Assembly (NCBI RefSeq): GCF_050948215.1
Contig: NC_135155.1
Location: 11,922,001-11,986,000 of the forward strand
DNA length: 64,000 nucleotides
From: Halictus rubicundus
Lineage: Eukaryota; Arthropoda; Insecta; Hymenoptera; Halictidae
Direction: 5' to 3'
Positions within the stretch are counted from its first letter, which is position 1. Each line of letters starts with the position of its first letter. Positions 23,044 to 35,099 of the stretch are shown here, one piece after another. The notes under the pieces were generated by a model. It had not been told where the DNA came from. It did no database searches and was given only the letters and a program-made list of their open reading frames with translations. The translations under genes and the position numbers were made by a program.

Positions 23044-24018
23044 TATTTGGATATTTCACGAAGGAGTTTGCCTTTCCTAAAACATTTCATCGATGAAGGT
23101 ATTATCGCTCGATACTATAGAGTAAGGAACAGTTAATAAAGCTAGTAAATAAACAGTAAATAAAGCTTTTCTAACAGAACAATTTTGGTCAATCATTTCC
23201 GATATTATTTCAATCTCTGGTTCCAGCGCACGCGTCAAAGTTTCGACGACTGTACCAACGACACGTTGAATCTGCGTCTCCCCGGTTGCCTATGAATAAA
23301 CATTAAACGCAATTATGGAGCGGCATATTCGAGCTGCTATAGGTGGATCTCTCGGAACTGTTGCTCTCGCGGAACCCATTGTTTGTTCGACTGTTCGCGA
23401 CGAACGGCCGGATTTGCACGAAACTCGTCGGGCTTCCAAAGTATGCCGGAAACTGTAGATAAGTTAGTTCTGAATCTCGCGACGCGACGCAAAATTCATT
23501 CTCCGAAACTCTTCCCCGACGGCGCGGAACTTTGACTCTTTCTTTCAGCGCTTTTGCTCTCGCGTTCGTCTCTTTTGTTCGCGAAAGCTTCCTTCGGTCG
23601 ACTTTTGTCCAGCACGAGAGCATTGCCATTGTTGCGAGCCAAAACGTTTGTTTAGCTCCTACACCAGCTCCTCGTATCGGTGCTTTAGTATTTTTAATTG
23701 ATAAGAAGTAATTCATCTTTTTTGACAATATTCGACCGTTGCGTGCAATACAAAAATTGTCTGTATTTATTGTAAGGTACAGGAGCTACAAAGACGTTTA
23801 TTTATTTTCTAAATAATTTCATATTTTTTAATAGCATTGAAGGGGGAGATTAAAGGGGGGGGGGGGCTTGCACAGTAAAGTCTTAATGTAAGCTCAACCC
23901 TCGGGTCCGTGCTGCGACATAGATCGTGCAGGGCTACTAGTTTTTTGTCACCGAGTCGACCGCGCCGAACGAAGACGCATCACATACCGTCAATTAAGCC
24001 ACTATTCATTTACAGTTC

Positions 24019-24117
24019 AAATTATATCGTGTTTAGTGTGATTTTACTAAGAAAAATGCCACGAATAAGTTGGAAAAGTCCCATAAAAAAAAAAATGAAA
24101 AATAAAGAAGTTCCGTA
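24019..24117 (+). repeat. Dispersed repeat related to 5462-5575
   Basis: It shares AAATTATATCG, GTGTGATTTTA, AAAAATGCCACGAATAAG and a poly-A stretch ending AATAAAGAAGTT with 5462-5575. A short frame starts at the ATG (MPRISWKSPIKKK) but stops after 20 codons; I do not recognise it. Confidence 0.5.
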
Positions 24118-24956
24118 ATTGAATTAGCAGTGATTCACACCGATATACCCGACCCGATATCGGATTACGCGACATGAGGGGAAACTGACTAAGATCGTGT
24201 AGCTCCGTTCAACTTAGGTCAAGACTTTGCCCGTATTGCGTTCCTAGCGATTCGACGCAGATAATTTTGATTTTGCATGATCAACCGCAGTCTAACAATA
24301 CGAAATAGTTCGTAAAAGAGATCGTTCACATAACGTGTGTTCAAATAATGTTCACATACCGAGCGTTCTACGGTACAATACAAATGCCGGCTACAGCGTG
24401 CAACGTCCCATTAAAAGCTCAGGCTGGCGGTGCACGTTCGATATTATCGGATCACGTTCGCAATGGTGAAAAAAAAAGGCGGGGACAGGTAAAATGTCCA
24501 TTCGATGCTTGCGTCGAATAGCGTCGAACGGTGCACGCGCGCGCGCCTTTCAAAACTGCTGTACACACAACCGTCGAACTGTACACTGTAGACCGGGGAC
24601 GCGTTTTGTCGGCACGTCAGCCGGTCTCTGTCCGCGATAACATTTGCAAAGCAGCCGGCGATCATTGTTTCCGGCATGGCGGTGCGTTTTTACGTTTTTC
24701 CCCGAATGCGTCCGGCAAGAGACCGTTACTTTCCACGTTCTGATCTCGCCGCGGCAGTTTCCCGTTTTACCCGACGTTTTCCCAAACGGTTCCCATCTAG
24801 CTTGTGTTATCCCCTGGCCCAGACCGGCATCAGCGAAAATTCCGCGGCTCGCGGCGAGTCACTCGTGCGAGTACAAAGTGTTTCGCGCACGAAATCACTC
24901 GGGCTACTCGAAAAAAGAACTATCTCCCCGGGATTTTTTAATTGCGATCCTACAAC

Positions 24957-24960
<4 letters not shown>

Positions 24961-24995
<35 letters not shown>

Positions 24996-24998
24996 CTT
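24961..24998 (+). repeat. (CT)n microsatellite
   Basis: Fifteen perfect CT units followed by imperfect ones. Confidence 0.95.
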
Positions 24999-25349
24999 TG
25001 CTGGTGACCCTCAGAGCTTCGTTCTCGTATTAGAAAAATCCTCGTCTAATTTATCATCCTTTTTCCTGCTAACCCGTTTTCGAAAACGCGAAATTCCCCG
25101 AGCGCTTTCGAAACTCTGCCCCTAATAGAGGCTGTGCTCGGCTTACGCGAAATATGTATAGTGTAGTATCTATTCGCGAGCTCAAGTTCTCCTTCGCAAT
25201 TTCGAATACGTGGCAGTTGATTTCCTTGTTTTTTTTTTTTTTTTTTTGAGAGCTTGGGAGATATTTTGAACAAATGTGTATTGTTCTTGACAGCGGGTGG
25301 TTGATTAAAAGGGTCTGTGTTTTTGATGAAGTGTGAAACTACATACATA

Positions 25350-26630
25350 CGAATTCACGTATACATTCACGTATACGAACTTGCAAGGGTTCACGGGGCC
25401 TCAAACTGACGCTTCAATATCGAAATGAGCAATTCAGAAATGGTCAATTTGGTTTCCTGAAACTCCAATCTAGGACTGTTCGGTCTCTAAAATGCCTATT
25501 TTTACCTTATCGTGGAGTAATTTTTAATATTTGATGGCATACTGCCAGTCGCAAGGCGTTCGAAGCAAGCGTGACGTCACAAGATGGCCGCCGCTGACAG
25601 ATCTTCTTAATATCGTGAGATTTAGCATTCGTATCGAAAAAATAGAACCATATAGTCCTAGCCAGGACATGTACAATGACGGTGCTGTGTATTTTTAGTT
25701 GATTACTTACTTATTTAAACGCGAAAAACGAGTTCTCCTGAAACAGCATCTCGCGGTTCCGACATTTTTCACTACTAGCGCTACTGTCACTTTTCAAGTA
25801 AACACTGCACTACGCGATAAAGTATGGTCGATAATGCAGGTCGATAATACAAGACAATACGGATTATAGGTTTACTTATGTACCATATAGATTACAATTA
25901 AATTAACATATTTCAAATGGAAATTGTATAAACATGCACGAAATAGGTGGAACGATTAAAATGAAGATGCGCGGCTTTTTAATCGGAGATACAGTGAAAA
26001 TATTCGAAACTGTTAGTTTGATTGAAATAAACATGTACGGCTTTCTAATTCGATGTTGAATCAATATATTGATATTAGTACGCTGTAATTTCTCATTGCT
26101 TTTATATTTGCGTGGCGAAATAAAGCTGCAAACGTATGAAATTGCTTCCACTGAAAAGAAAAAGGTTTTTTAACCCGTGGAAACGATGGAATGAAAAGCG
26201 CTGGATAAAACAGCTCCGCAACCGAACAGTACAGCAGCAAACATGTTGTTCGTGTAACCGTTGGGAGTCGGATGAATCGGATAAGATCATGGCAAGAATG
26301 TGATATACGGCAGCCGACGATGCTTGCGCCGCGGTACCATCGAATAGTATAGTTCCACCGAGAAGAATCGCAGCTTGTTATCCACCAAGTTGGAGCGGGT
26401 AACGAACGTATTTTTGCCGCCTCGATTGACGGCGTAACGCGGATCAATGTGATTACGCGGCCAAGATATTTACCCTCTCGTACGTACAATAGCGGACAAA
26501 AGTCGTGTTTATTTTGGAAAATGAAACTGCACTGGAAAAATATCGCATTCTCACAAATACATTATTTTTCAGATGATGAAGCAATCAACGTTTCAATCTT
26601 GTACCATTCGGTTCGTTTATTCTTAGGGTA
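25350..26630. other. No recognised feature
   Basis: Non-coding, unique-looking sequence. A minus-strand frame of 142 codons (26061-26489) lacks any recognisable motif. Confidence 0.4.
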
Positions 26631-26634
26631 GGGG

Positions 26635-26830
26635 ACCCAATTACCGTGGGGGTACCAATTACTGTGGCTATATTAATTATACGCATCATTAAAGCATAAT
26701 GGATATTAAAAAGGAGATATTAAATTTTTCTCATTAAAATCTGTTAATGTAGATGTTATATATCTCTTTTCTTAATATTCATTATGCTTTAAAAATAAGG
26801 ATAATTAATGTAGGCACAGTTGCCCTATTA
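26635..26830 (+). mobile_element. Small fold-back MITE
   Basis: Left TAGGGGACCCAATTAC and right GCACAGTTGCCCTATTA are imperfect inverted ends. The arms share ATTAAAGCATAATGGATATT and its complement AATATTCATTATGCTTTAA. About 196 bp with a short central loop. Confidence 0.7.
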
Positions 26831-26835
26831 GTAAA

Positions 26836-27018
26836 CCGTGGAATTTATGCGTTTTTAACAAAAACGAGTAGAATGAGCAGAAAACAGTAAAAACCCATTG
26901 TCACATTGTTTTCAATCTACTGGACCTATTAAGAAAGAAGACAGATTTCTCTTTTGCTCTAGTTTGTAGGAATTCAGGTAAACAATTTTTATTTTGCATA
27001 AATTTCCGCAAATTCACT
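26836..27018 (+). mobile_element. GACTGCGGAT-family MITE, degenerate copy
   Basis: It shows the family's internal order (TTATGCGTTTTTAACAAAAA, AAAACAGTAAA, TTTTCAATCTACT, ATTTTTATTTTGCATAAA, TTTCCGCA) with both terminal motifs eroded. It abuts the fold-back element to its left. Confidence 0.55.
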
Positions 27019-27110
27019 ACTAAAATTATTCAAGAAAGGAAGATGCATATAGTTAAGAGCACATGGGTGCTCAGCGTCACCACATCGCTCTGTTCCAGTC
27101 ACACTCTATA

Positions 27111-27190
27111 CAGGGTGTTTCACCTAACTCGAGCATCCAAAATATCTCGCTTGTGTTTCATGCTAGAAAAAAGTTGCAGAGCGAAACATT
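27111..27190 (+). mobile_element. Transposon end with CAGGGTGTTTCAC terminus
   Basis: TATACAGGGTGTTTCACCTA is a typical terminus of insect mariner-like MITEs. No complementary right end found, so this is a solo end with an arbitrary right limit. Confidence 0.35.
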
Positions 27191-27906
27191 AGTCGGTTCA
27201 AGGTTATATCTTTTTAAAAGGAATGATATACTCTTATTATCGCTATATGATAACCGAGGTCAAGACAAATCCAACGACCTGTAATATTACGACCTTCACG
27301 TGACCTTCTTGCAACGGACGCAGACAATTTTGTTTTCGTATAAAAACCCGGTGTCTGATAATGATTCCTCGACTGGGGAAAGTGTCAATTCGAGTCGACG
27401 AATGGCAGAATCGTTTCGATCGATTCCCGGACACGGTAACACCGCGTCGTCCAACGAAACCGTGAAAAATGACAGCGCGGCGGCCGTTTCTGCAAACATT
27501 TGTTACCGGCTGACAAATGTTTCGCTTGTCCAGGCTCCGCTCGCGCGCAGACGTTATTAATTTCGGCTCCGGTCTCTGCTCGTGATGCCGGCGCGACGCG
27601 ACGTACAGTCATAATAAACAAATTCCGCTTGTAACCGACGGGAAATACCGAAACCAGTGTACGCTGTGTCGTTCTATCGGCGCGGCGAACCTACACTTGT
27701 CCGGCGGCGTTTTCTAGCTTCTACCGAACAATGAAAATATGTTTACGCGACACCGCAAATGCCGGAATGACGTTGTCTTCTCGCTGCTGCCGGACATCGC
27801 TCGTTCATACGAGCCAAATTTTTAACGTTTCGCGTATACATCATGTACTTATGCCTGTGCACGTATCGTTCGTTTCGTTTACGGGGAAACGTAAAAACGT
27901 TATTAT

Positions 27907-28104
27907 TGGACTGCGGATTTTCTACGGTCATGGCGAAAATGAGTGCAATTTAATGCAGCGGGCGGATTGAAAAAAATTTTTAAGTATCAACCTGCTAATG
28001 TGCGCCGATCCAATTCAGTAAAGAAAGAATAGAACTTCTGTTTCGATCCTGTCCTGTCGAAATTATACAAAGAATTTTTATTTTGCGTAAGGATCTGAAG
28101 TCTA
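27907..28104 (+). mobile_element. GACTGCGGAT-family MITE
   Basis: Left GGACTGCGGATTTTCTACG and right TTTTGCGTAAGGATCTGAAG, then TCTAG. Length about 198 bp, similar to the copy at 54338-54522. Confidence 0.65.
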
Positions 28105-28145
28105 GTTTAGAGCTAGAATGGTTCTTTAATTACCGCGCTACTGGG

Positions 28146-28480
28146 TTGAACTTCACCTCAGGAAACCAGAAATTTTTAACTTTTTCTTACGTAATCGTGT
28201 AGATTTTGGCGAGAAAATCCCGAAAATCCATGTTTCAGTCCTAGGAGGTCACTAGTTCAAAAGTTATGCGAGTGTACGACGATTCTCAGCGTTTTTGATA
28301 GGCGAGGGCGCCGCCATGATGGTATGTAGTGACCGACAGAAACATGTCAGAAACACTGAAAATGCTGTGATCACTGAACAGTGATCTCCTAGGATTGAAA
28401 CTTGGATATTTGGCATTTTCTCGCCAAAATAATTTTTAAGAAAAAAAGTTAAAAATTTCTGGTTCCCGAGATCAAGTCCG
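28146..28480 (+). mobile_element. Fold-back MITE with ~120-bp arms
   Basis: The arms begin GAACTTCACCTCAGGAAACC and end GGTTCCCGAGATCAAGTCC. Inside, CAGAAATTTTTAACTTTTTC pairs with a complement at 28440-28462, and TTTTGGCGAGAAAAT pairs with ATTTTCTCGCCAAAA. TCCTAGGAG occurs in both arms. The loop is GC-rich. No coding capacity. Confidence 0.82.
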
Positions 28481-29185
28481 CCACTTTTGTCGCAAACAGA
28501 GCATTCAACCAGATAACTCTAAGGATTCGAATAAAGAATTTTCCTTGGAAAAATTGAGTACAGGGGAAGAATTATATCGAGCTTCCGTGTACCGATTCGA
28601 GCGACCAATTAGGGTCGAAATGGCAGAAATTATTTTTCAATTCTTTTGGGAAGAAGAATTTGATTCGGTAACAGAAAGAGGAAACAGTGACGCCTCTTGC
28701 CGAGACACAGGCGGGAGAAGAAACGCGGCACGTTTCAGGGGAACATTCGTATCTTTAATATTCCGGCTGTATCCTCGTGCACAACGTGTACCGGCGAGAT
28801 TTTCAGGATATTTCTGAACTGCATATCGCGTGGACGTGGTGTGCCAGCGAACGAGGAAACTCGCGAAGAAACGGGACGCGTGAAAAAAGACGAAACTGTC
28901 GGTACACGCTTCAGAAATCTCCATAGTTCCGCGAGGGTGCAACGAGCCTGGCGAAACAAACATTTCTGGCTGGAAATTATACGTAGAGAGTGTACCACCT
29001 GACGTGTCCACCTCAATTATATTGTAGATTAAATGCGAATATTTATACATTAATTGTTGCAGAATACTTTAGAAAATACAAATTTTGTTTTTCTCTTTGC
29101 AGCAGAAGCTGCTTCTGTTTCTTTTAATGCCATTAGAAGAGTGTGCAACAAGGTTCGCTTGTATCTAAAATTAATGAAAAAAATT

Positions 29186-29378
29186 AACACTTTTAATTTG
29201 GTATAATAAGAAAAATATTGGGAACATTGGAATGGAAGTTGGCACGACTTAATATTCAAATTGCGACTGGTATATGTTGCCGTATAAAAATGGCAAGATT
29301 TATTTTGAGCCATTTTTATTATAACGTAGGAGAAATTTGAAAACCGGTAATTTGACAGTACCTACACCTAATCCCGTT
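29186..29378 (+). mobile_element. Possible degenerate TTAA-type MITE
   Basis: Starts TTAACACTTTTAATTTGG and ends near CCTACACCTAATCCCGTTAA. Internal ATAAAAATGGCAAGATTTATT resembles the copy at 32403. Heavily decayed. Confidence 0.35.
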
Positions 29379-29399
29379 AAAAAGAATGATCATTTCGAA

Positions 29400-32300
29400 G
29401 TTCGTATATTCAAATTTTTATGACAACGTTAAATATCAACGAATTTAAAATATAGAAATAGTATTTCGCAGTTGAAATATTGAACTTATTGCGTGAAAAA
29501 AATTGACTTTCTACGTGCTCAAGCTTCAGCTCCAACTTCAACGCCACCGTTTGACGATTTCACGGCTCGGTTTTCTTTTCCCGGAAAGCCGAATTGGAAA
29601 GTTTTCGCTCTTTTCCTGTTTTCACTGAAACGGCTATTTGCCGAGCGCGGATTCGATCAATTTGTTCGTCGCGATAATCTTCAATGAAAAAAAAAAAAAT
29701 GATCGTAGCCTGGTTGAAAACGCTTGGCCGGATAATGCGATGGTTCATCCGCGTTCCGGGGCCAACGGGGCTTCGATTTGCATGGAAACGAACCGGTAAA
29801 TACAGACGGACGTTTAGGAGCAATCGATGGCGCTATTAAAAGTAGACGATCTGCAATTTGTCCGGCATAATACCAAAGCACTGTGGTCCCGGTCCGCAAA
29901 AACGTAATCTATATGGTTCGAGCTGTTACAATATTCCTTTTCTGAATCTGTATAATCATTATTGCGGTTGCTCTAATTTCACTCCAACTGGTGCATATTA
30001 AATAAAATTAATACCGGACGGAGACAATATAGAAGAATTAAATTATAGTATTCAATTATGCACGAGAATTCTATGTTCAATATACCTGAATGTTTCGCTC
30101 GAAAAAGTTCCGGACGGTACAAAAGTAGAACAGTGCAAAACAGTTGAAGAAAATACCGTTGTATTATTAAAATTATAGTTGTAGAAAACATAAAAATAAA
30201 ATTATAGTTATAATTGTAGTCTTAAATTTTTGTGCCAAGCGTTGGCTTAGAAGCACCGAAAATAAGTTAGCGAAATATGTCCGAATTATGAGATCCCGAG
30301 ATATAATTCTCGAACCACTGGGAAATGTTCGAGCAAATCATAAAATCCAGACGCATGATTCTCGAACAACTAAAATACGTTCGTTTAAATCCTAAACTGC
30401 CGAAATACAATTTTTCTGCAGAAATCCCACGGATTCAGTGTTGCGGCGCCATTAGGGTCGGCGACTCGTCCTCGAATGGCGGTTTCCGGTTTCAACTCGA
30501 GCACCGGAAGCGACGGCGTTCTGTCCGAAGCGGTTTCGCAATGGCCCGTCGACAGGAAAGTCCGCGGGTATTGCGGACTGAATAAATCATCGCTTCGACG
30601 AGCCATTAAAAATTCGGAGAAGTTCTTATTACCGGGTACAGTCTCCCGGAAAATTGCTGACAACCACGTGTCCCTGCGATAAGACTCCGGCGATACATAA
30701 GCTTCTTAAGAGCTTCGCCGTTTAATTAAGAAGAAGATAGAGGAAACGCGGGCAACTTTAACTTCGACGGTTATCTATCCGGGTGATCCTGGTCATCGAA
30801 GAACCGATAGGCGTCGTCAAAAAGTTCCGGGAAATAGAAATTTTTTACTGGAACAAATCGGAACGACAGACATTTTGACTTCTTTTAATAATTTTCACAT
30901 TGGAATTCTTCGAGTATCCTATGTATTACGATCAGAGAACGTTTCAGTTTTCGTGAACGTCTCAGATATTCAATTATATTGGACTCGCGAATCATGCAGC
31001 GTGGATTATAGTTGCATTCGTCGAGAGAACTGTGACTCGCGCACACAGATTTTGAATGCTCCGAATAATTGGAATAAACGATCATACAATTTCAATGAAG
31101 ACTGCATAGTGGCCTCAATTGATGTTTCTACAGAGCACGTGTTTTTACGCATCCGAATTTTTAATGTGGAAAGCGAGGACTACGGCAAAACATTTATGGA
31201 ATTGCCATATTGGGGTTTTTTATATATTTATAGCATATGAAAATGTTTAAACTCTCGCTTTGAGCGACTTTTGACGTGTTTACAGGTTATGCGGTTGTTT
31301 GAAAATCGTAAATTTGTCAGGGAGGTAAAAACGTACATTTTTGTATGGAAACATTTGACAATCTAAATGTCATTAGTTAGGAAAGCTTCTGAGCTACTGT
31401 GCTGTGTCAAATACAACGTTCTTTTAAATTTCAATAGTAAAATAATAAATGTATTATATTATTTGGAGCGATGATTCCAATCTTTCCTGAAAGAGAGCGC
31501 CGGCAATGAATCGAAGATTTCCAAAAATCGGCAAAAACGTGTTAATCGTCGACGACCACTGCGATCCCAATGCAAAGGTTCGAACATCGAAACGAAACTC
31601 TCGAAGCACGGCGAAAACTCTTCAACAAGAGATTCTCTTCGTTTCACCTTAGCGGATGATCGGCAAAGTGTTTGCTATGGTAGAACGCGGCGGCGATCAA
31701 AGGAGAGACGCGATCGATCGAAAGGAGATTCTTCTAGGGTTCGGAGGTGTTTTAAGCGGTGCGCGTGTTCCCCGCAAAGCGAGTAGTCTATCCCGTTATT
31801 TGTCGAGCCCGAGCCGAAGCCCGAACTAAGCCCGAGCCCGAGGTCGGGATCCGGGGAGATATTTGCGGCGTTGCAGTTGCTCGTCAAAGAGAAATTGAAA
31901 CGCCAACCGTAAACTACATTAGTCGGGTATGAGTCATCAACGGCTCTGTAACACCGCTTCCGCGTTGTTAAATAAACCTAATTCTAGGCGTCAAATATTG
32001 AAGATGATGGCTGCGCCCTCTATCGGTACGGCACGCTGCGCAAATTCTTCAAGCTCGAAATCATCCCAAAGCGAATCACTCTCTGCCGACAACCCTCGCA
32101 ATATATTTGCGTTACTTCAAAATCGAACATTAACGTTTTAACCTCTTCGATGTTTGCTGAAATTAGAAAGCACGGTAGACAACGTATCTATCCGTTTTAA
32201 AATGGAGCTAATAGATTGTGTCATAAGATGGCAATGATTTCTTCGACTAGACTGTTTTCCATTGCGAAGAATAAAGCAGATTTATGCGTTCATGACAAAA

Positions 32301-32400
32301 TAAGTAGAAGCATAAAGCTAGCTAAAAGAATTCGAAAAATTTGAAACCTACTAAAAAAGCAATAAACCAATCCTCTATTGGCTCGTTAAAATGAACCGTA
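29400..32400. other. No recognised gene
   Basis: Mixed unique sequence. Frames up to 121 codons (30875-31240, plus) have no recognisable domain. Around 31807-31845 short CCCGAGCC words repeat. A fragment resembling the GACTGCGGAT family may start near 32275. Confidence 0.4.
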
Positions 32401-32402
32401 TT

Positions 32403-32616
32403 TTAACACCGTACCTACCAAGCATTAACAGTATCTGGTAAATATTGCCTTGTAAAAATGGCACCCATCAATTTATTCAGATTATCCGTAATTTTCAATA
32501 TAATAAATGCTTGGACAAGGAAATTTATTTTATCGTTTTCCATAAATGAATTTTTATAGCTTCAATAATTGTAAAATATAAAACCGGTCATTTTGACCGT
32601 GGTACATTTAGTGACA
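32403..32616 (+). mobile_element. TTAA-type MITE
   Basis: Left end TTAACACCGTACCTACCAAG. The right end has the palindrome CCGGTCATTTTGACCG followed by GTGGTACATTTAGTG. TTAA is intact on the left and lost on the right. A related fragment is at 40088-40225. Confidence 0.72.
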
Positions 32617-32954
32617 ATAGTATTACTAAACCTATAAAAATCTACTGCTTCACTAAAATAAAATATTCATATGTATCGCGATGTTGTTTCTCTCCCGTGA
32701 TTATTAAAATACATCAATGAATTTCCATTTCACCGCAGTTTTTCGCAACCGATGCGAAACATATTTCCCATAAAGATTCTCAGACTAGTCATAACGGACT
32801 TCGAGAGAATTTGTCAGAGTACATGAAGCAGAAGCAAACTTCCATATTTTTCGTCAGCTGGTTCCGTGTGATTCCGGCGTCCGCCGTTCGCGAAAATCCG
32901 AGACCATTTGCGCGAAGTTTGGCCCGCGAAAATTACGTTATATTCCTCGACGGT

Positions 32955-32999
32955 GAGAGGGAGAGAGAGGGAGAGAGGGAGAGAGAGAGAGAGTGAGAG
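32955..32999 (+). repeat. Imperfect (GA)n/(GAGG)n microsatellite
   Basis: GA repeats interrupted by GG; about 45 bp. Confidence 0.9.
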
Positions 33000-33591
33000 C
33001 CGCGAGGGTCGCGCTTCCCAAATAATTACGATTTCATTTTGCCCCAGCCACGCTCCGGGATTACGAAAGCCTGCTTAACATTTCCGATTCCCCGGTTCTT
33101 TGGAACTTTCCGCAATTATTCTACGGTTCAGACCTTGTCGGAGTCCCGTGTCAAGCAATTCCCATTAATGTCGCGTTCCCTCGAAACGCTTCTGCCGCCG
33201 CAAACAATCGTTCAAGATTGTTCTTTAGCCTGATTAAGAGTTTCGCCGCGAGAACACTAATTGTAACGATGTTGAAATTTTGCATTGTTTGGCAAGCCTG
33301 TGCTTCGAAATTCCGTGTTAAATCATAGAGACTTTCATATCGTTTTCGATGATATTCTACTCTCTTGTGTACTTTTTGCACGGTCTACGATTTAATTTTT
33401 GTCTAGGATTGCAATTCTTATATAAATAATTTGTAATTTCTAGTCTACTGTTGTATGACGAATCTGGCCAGGACAAAGTAGGCACAATGGCAAGGAAAGT
33501 TTCTTCTCAAGCTCATTCCTTTCACGAGACTTCAAAATCATTGATCTTTTTTTAATCGATACCTTATGTATACTTTGTTGGATATACATGT

Positions 33592-33770
33592 AGAGCATGA
33601 AAATACGAATCCAAAGACTATAAGGACCAGACGGTTACGATTATTTAATCTGGGAGATATTTGTGTCTGAAAGCATTAATATTTTTTTTATTTGATGCTT
33701 TCAGGCACGAATATCTCGAGATTAAATTATTGTTATTGTAATCATTCAATTTGGCTTTTTATGCTTGACA
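33592..33770 (+). mobile_element. Small fold-back element
   Basis: GATATTTGTGTCTGAAAGCA pairs with TGCTTTCAGGCACGAATATC across a loop of about 15 bp, and the pairing continues outward through TTTAATCT and AGCATGAAAA-type blocks. Termini are not clear, so it may be part of a larger transposon. Confidence 0.6.
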
Positions 33771-34407
33771 AGGAAATCCGAGAAAAAATTGAGGGTTCCG
33801 TGTAAATATATACCGATGACCTTCAAACCATAAGATGATGACTTTGAGAAGATTTTTAACCAATTTGGACAAATTCTTCGCAGATGTATTTTTAGTGAGG
33901 TGCACTTGAAACAAAACAAAAAATTAATTTCGTCAAGGTTTTAAAAGGACGAACAGTTTCCAAGCTTTGTGTGTTGCTGATTTAGTCGGCAGAAAAAATT
34001 TTTGCAGGCAGGTCGAAATTTAAATTTTGGTCCATCCTGAGAGATCATTTTGGCCGTTGTGGGTCCAGGATAAATGATCGGAAGCGATTTGCATTCGTCG
34101 GCCGTTGAAGAGACTTTACGATCCGCGGCTTGTTTTATTTCTTACGGGATCCAGCGGTGATTCGCGGAACTCTTTGACGCGTCCCAGAATATAAAACTGA
34201 CCGACAAAAAGCCGCGGGAGTGCAAACGACAGCTTAATTACCGGGACACGGGACGGTATGCAAACGTAATGCGTTTCCAATTATCTGGCCGCCATGGCGC
34301 GCCGCGGACTCTAATTCTTGATCTGCATAAACAAATCGGCCAACCCGCGCGCGCTCTCTCCTCCCTTTTTCCCGTTGAAAAACTTTCGATAATTATCCGA
34401 GCTGCTC

Positions 34408-34415
34408 ACTCTCTT

Positions 34416-34456
<41 letters not shown>
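34408..34456 (+). repeat. (CT)n microsatellite
   Basis: Nearly pure CT dinucleotides with a few interruptions. Confidence 0.95.
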
Positions 34457-34689
34457 AGTTTTCTCGAACTGGCATAAAGCTTTTGTAACTGCTACCACCG
34501 CGAATACCCAGACGGTTTCCCCTTTAATTATTCAGTTTCTTCGGCTGACTCCAGCCAGAATGCATCAACGTGCTCCCGCAAGCGGAACGAGAAAAATTAA
34601 TCATTTTTCTAGCGCTGCCTAATTGAACGGTATTATGATTAAAACTGTTTCGCACGGTTGCGCGAAATTTTCGAGAACGCGAAGTCCCG

Positions 34690-35085
34690 TGGGCCGACTG
34701 AAATTAATTTATTTCGGTTTCATCATGAAAAATCCTTTCGGCGCGAGTGTTTCCCGGATTTTTCGAAAGTAGTTCAACAATGTAGAAATTCATATGCGTA
34801 CGTAAGCATGATTGAACTGTCATCCTGTGTGGCAGTATTACAGCAAGAAGTCCGTGTCGACAGAAATTAATAGCGTACTCATTCTATTTCCGTTGTGAAA
34901 AATCTTTTGGTCGGCGACACGTGAATATTTTTGTCCGGAGTTTTGCAACATTATTTTAACAAAGCAGCTTATGTAAAATATACGAGTATGATTAAACTAA
35001 AAACGGGAAGGCAAAAAATTCGTGTGCGTTGACTGAAATTAATATGATAATTATGCGTTCATTTTACCGTCATGTTATTATTATA
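34690..35085 (+). repeat. Degenerate tandem repeat, period ~165 bp, three copies
   Basis: The word GAAATTAAT recurs at 34700, 34863 and 35035, each time preceded by a CGTG(G/T)-type block and followed by a TTCATTT- or TTCCGT-like block and GTGAAAAATC(C/T)TTT (first two copies). Strongly diverged. Confidence 0.6.
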
Positions 35086-35099
35086 TTTATAATTGTCAT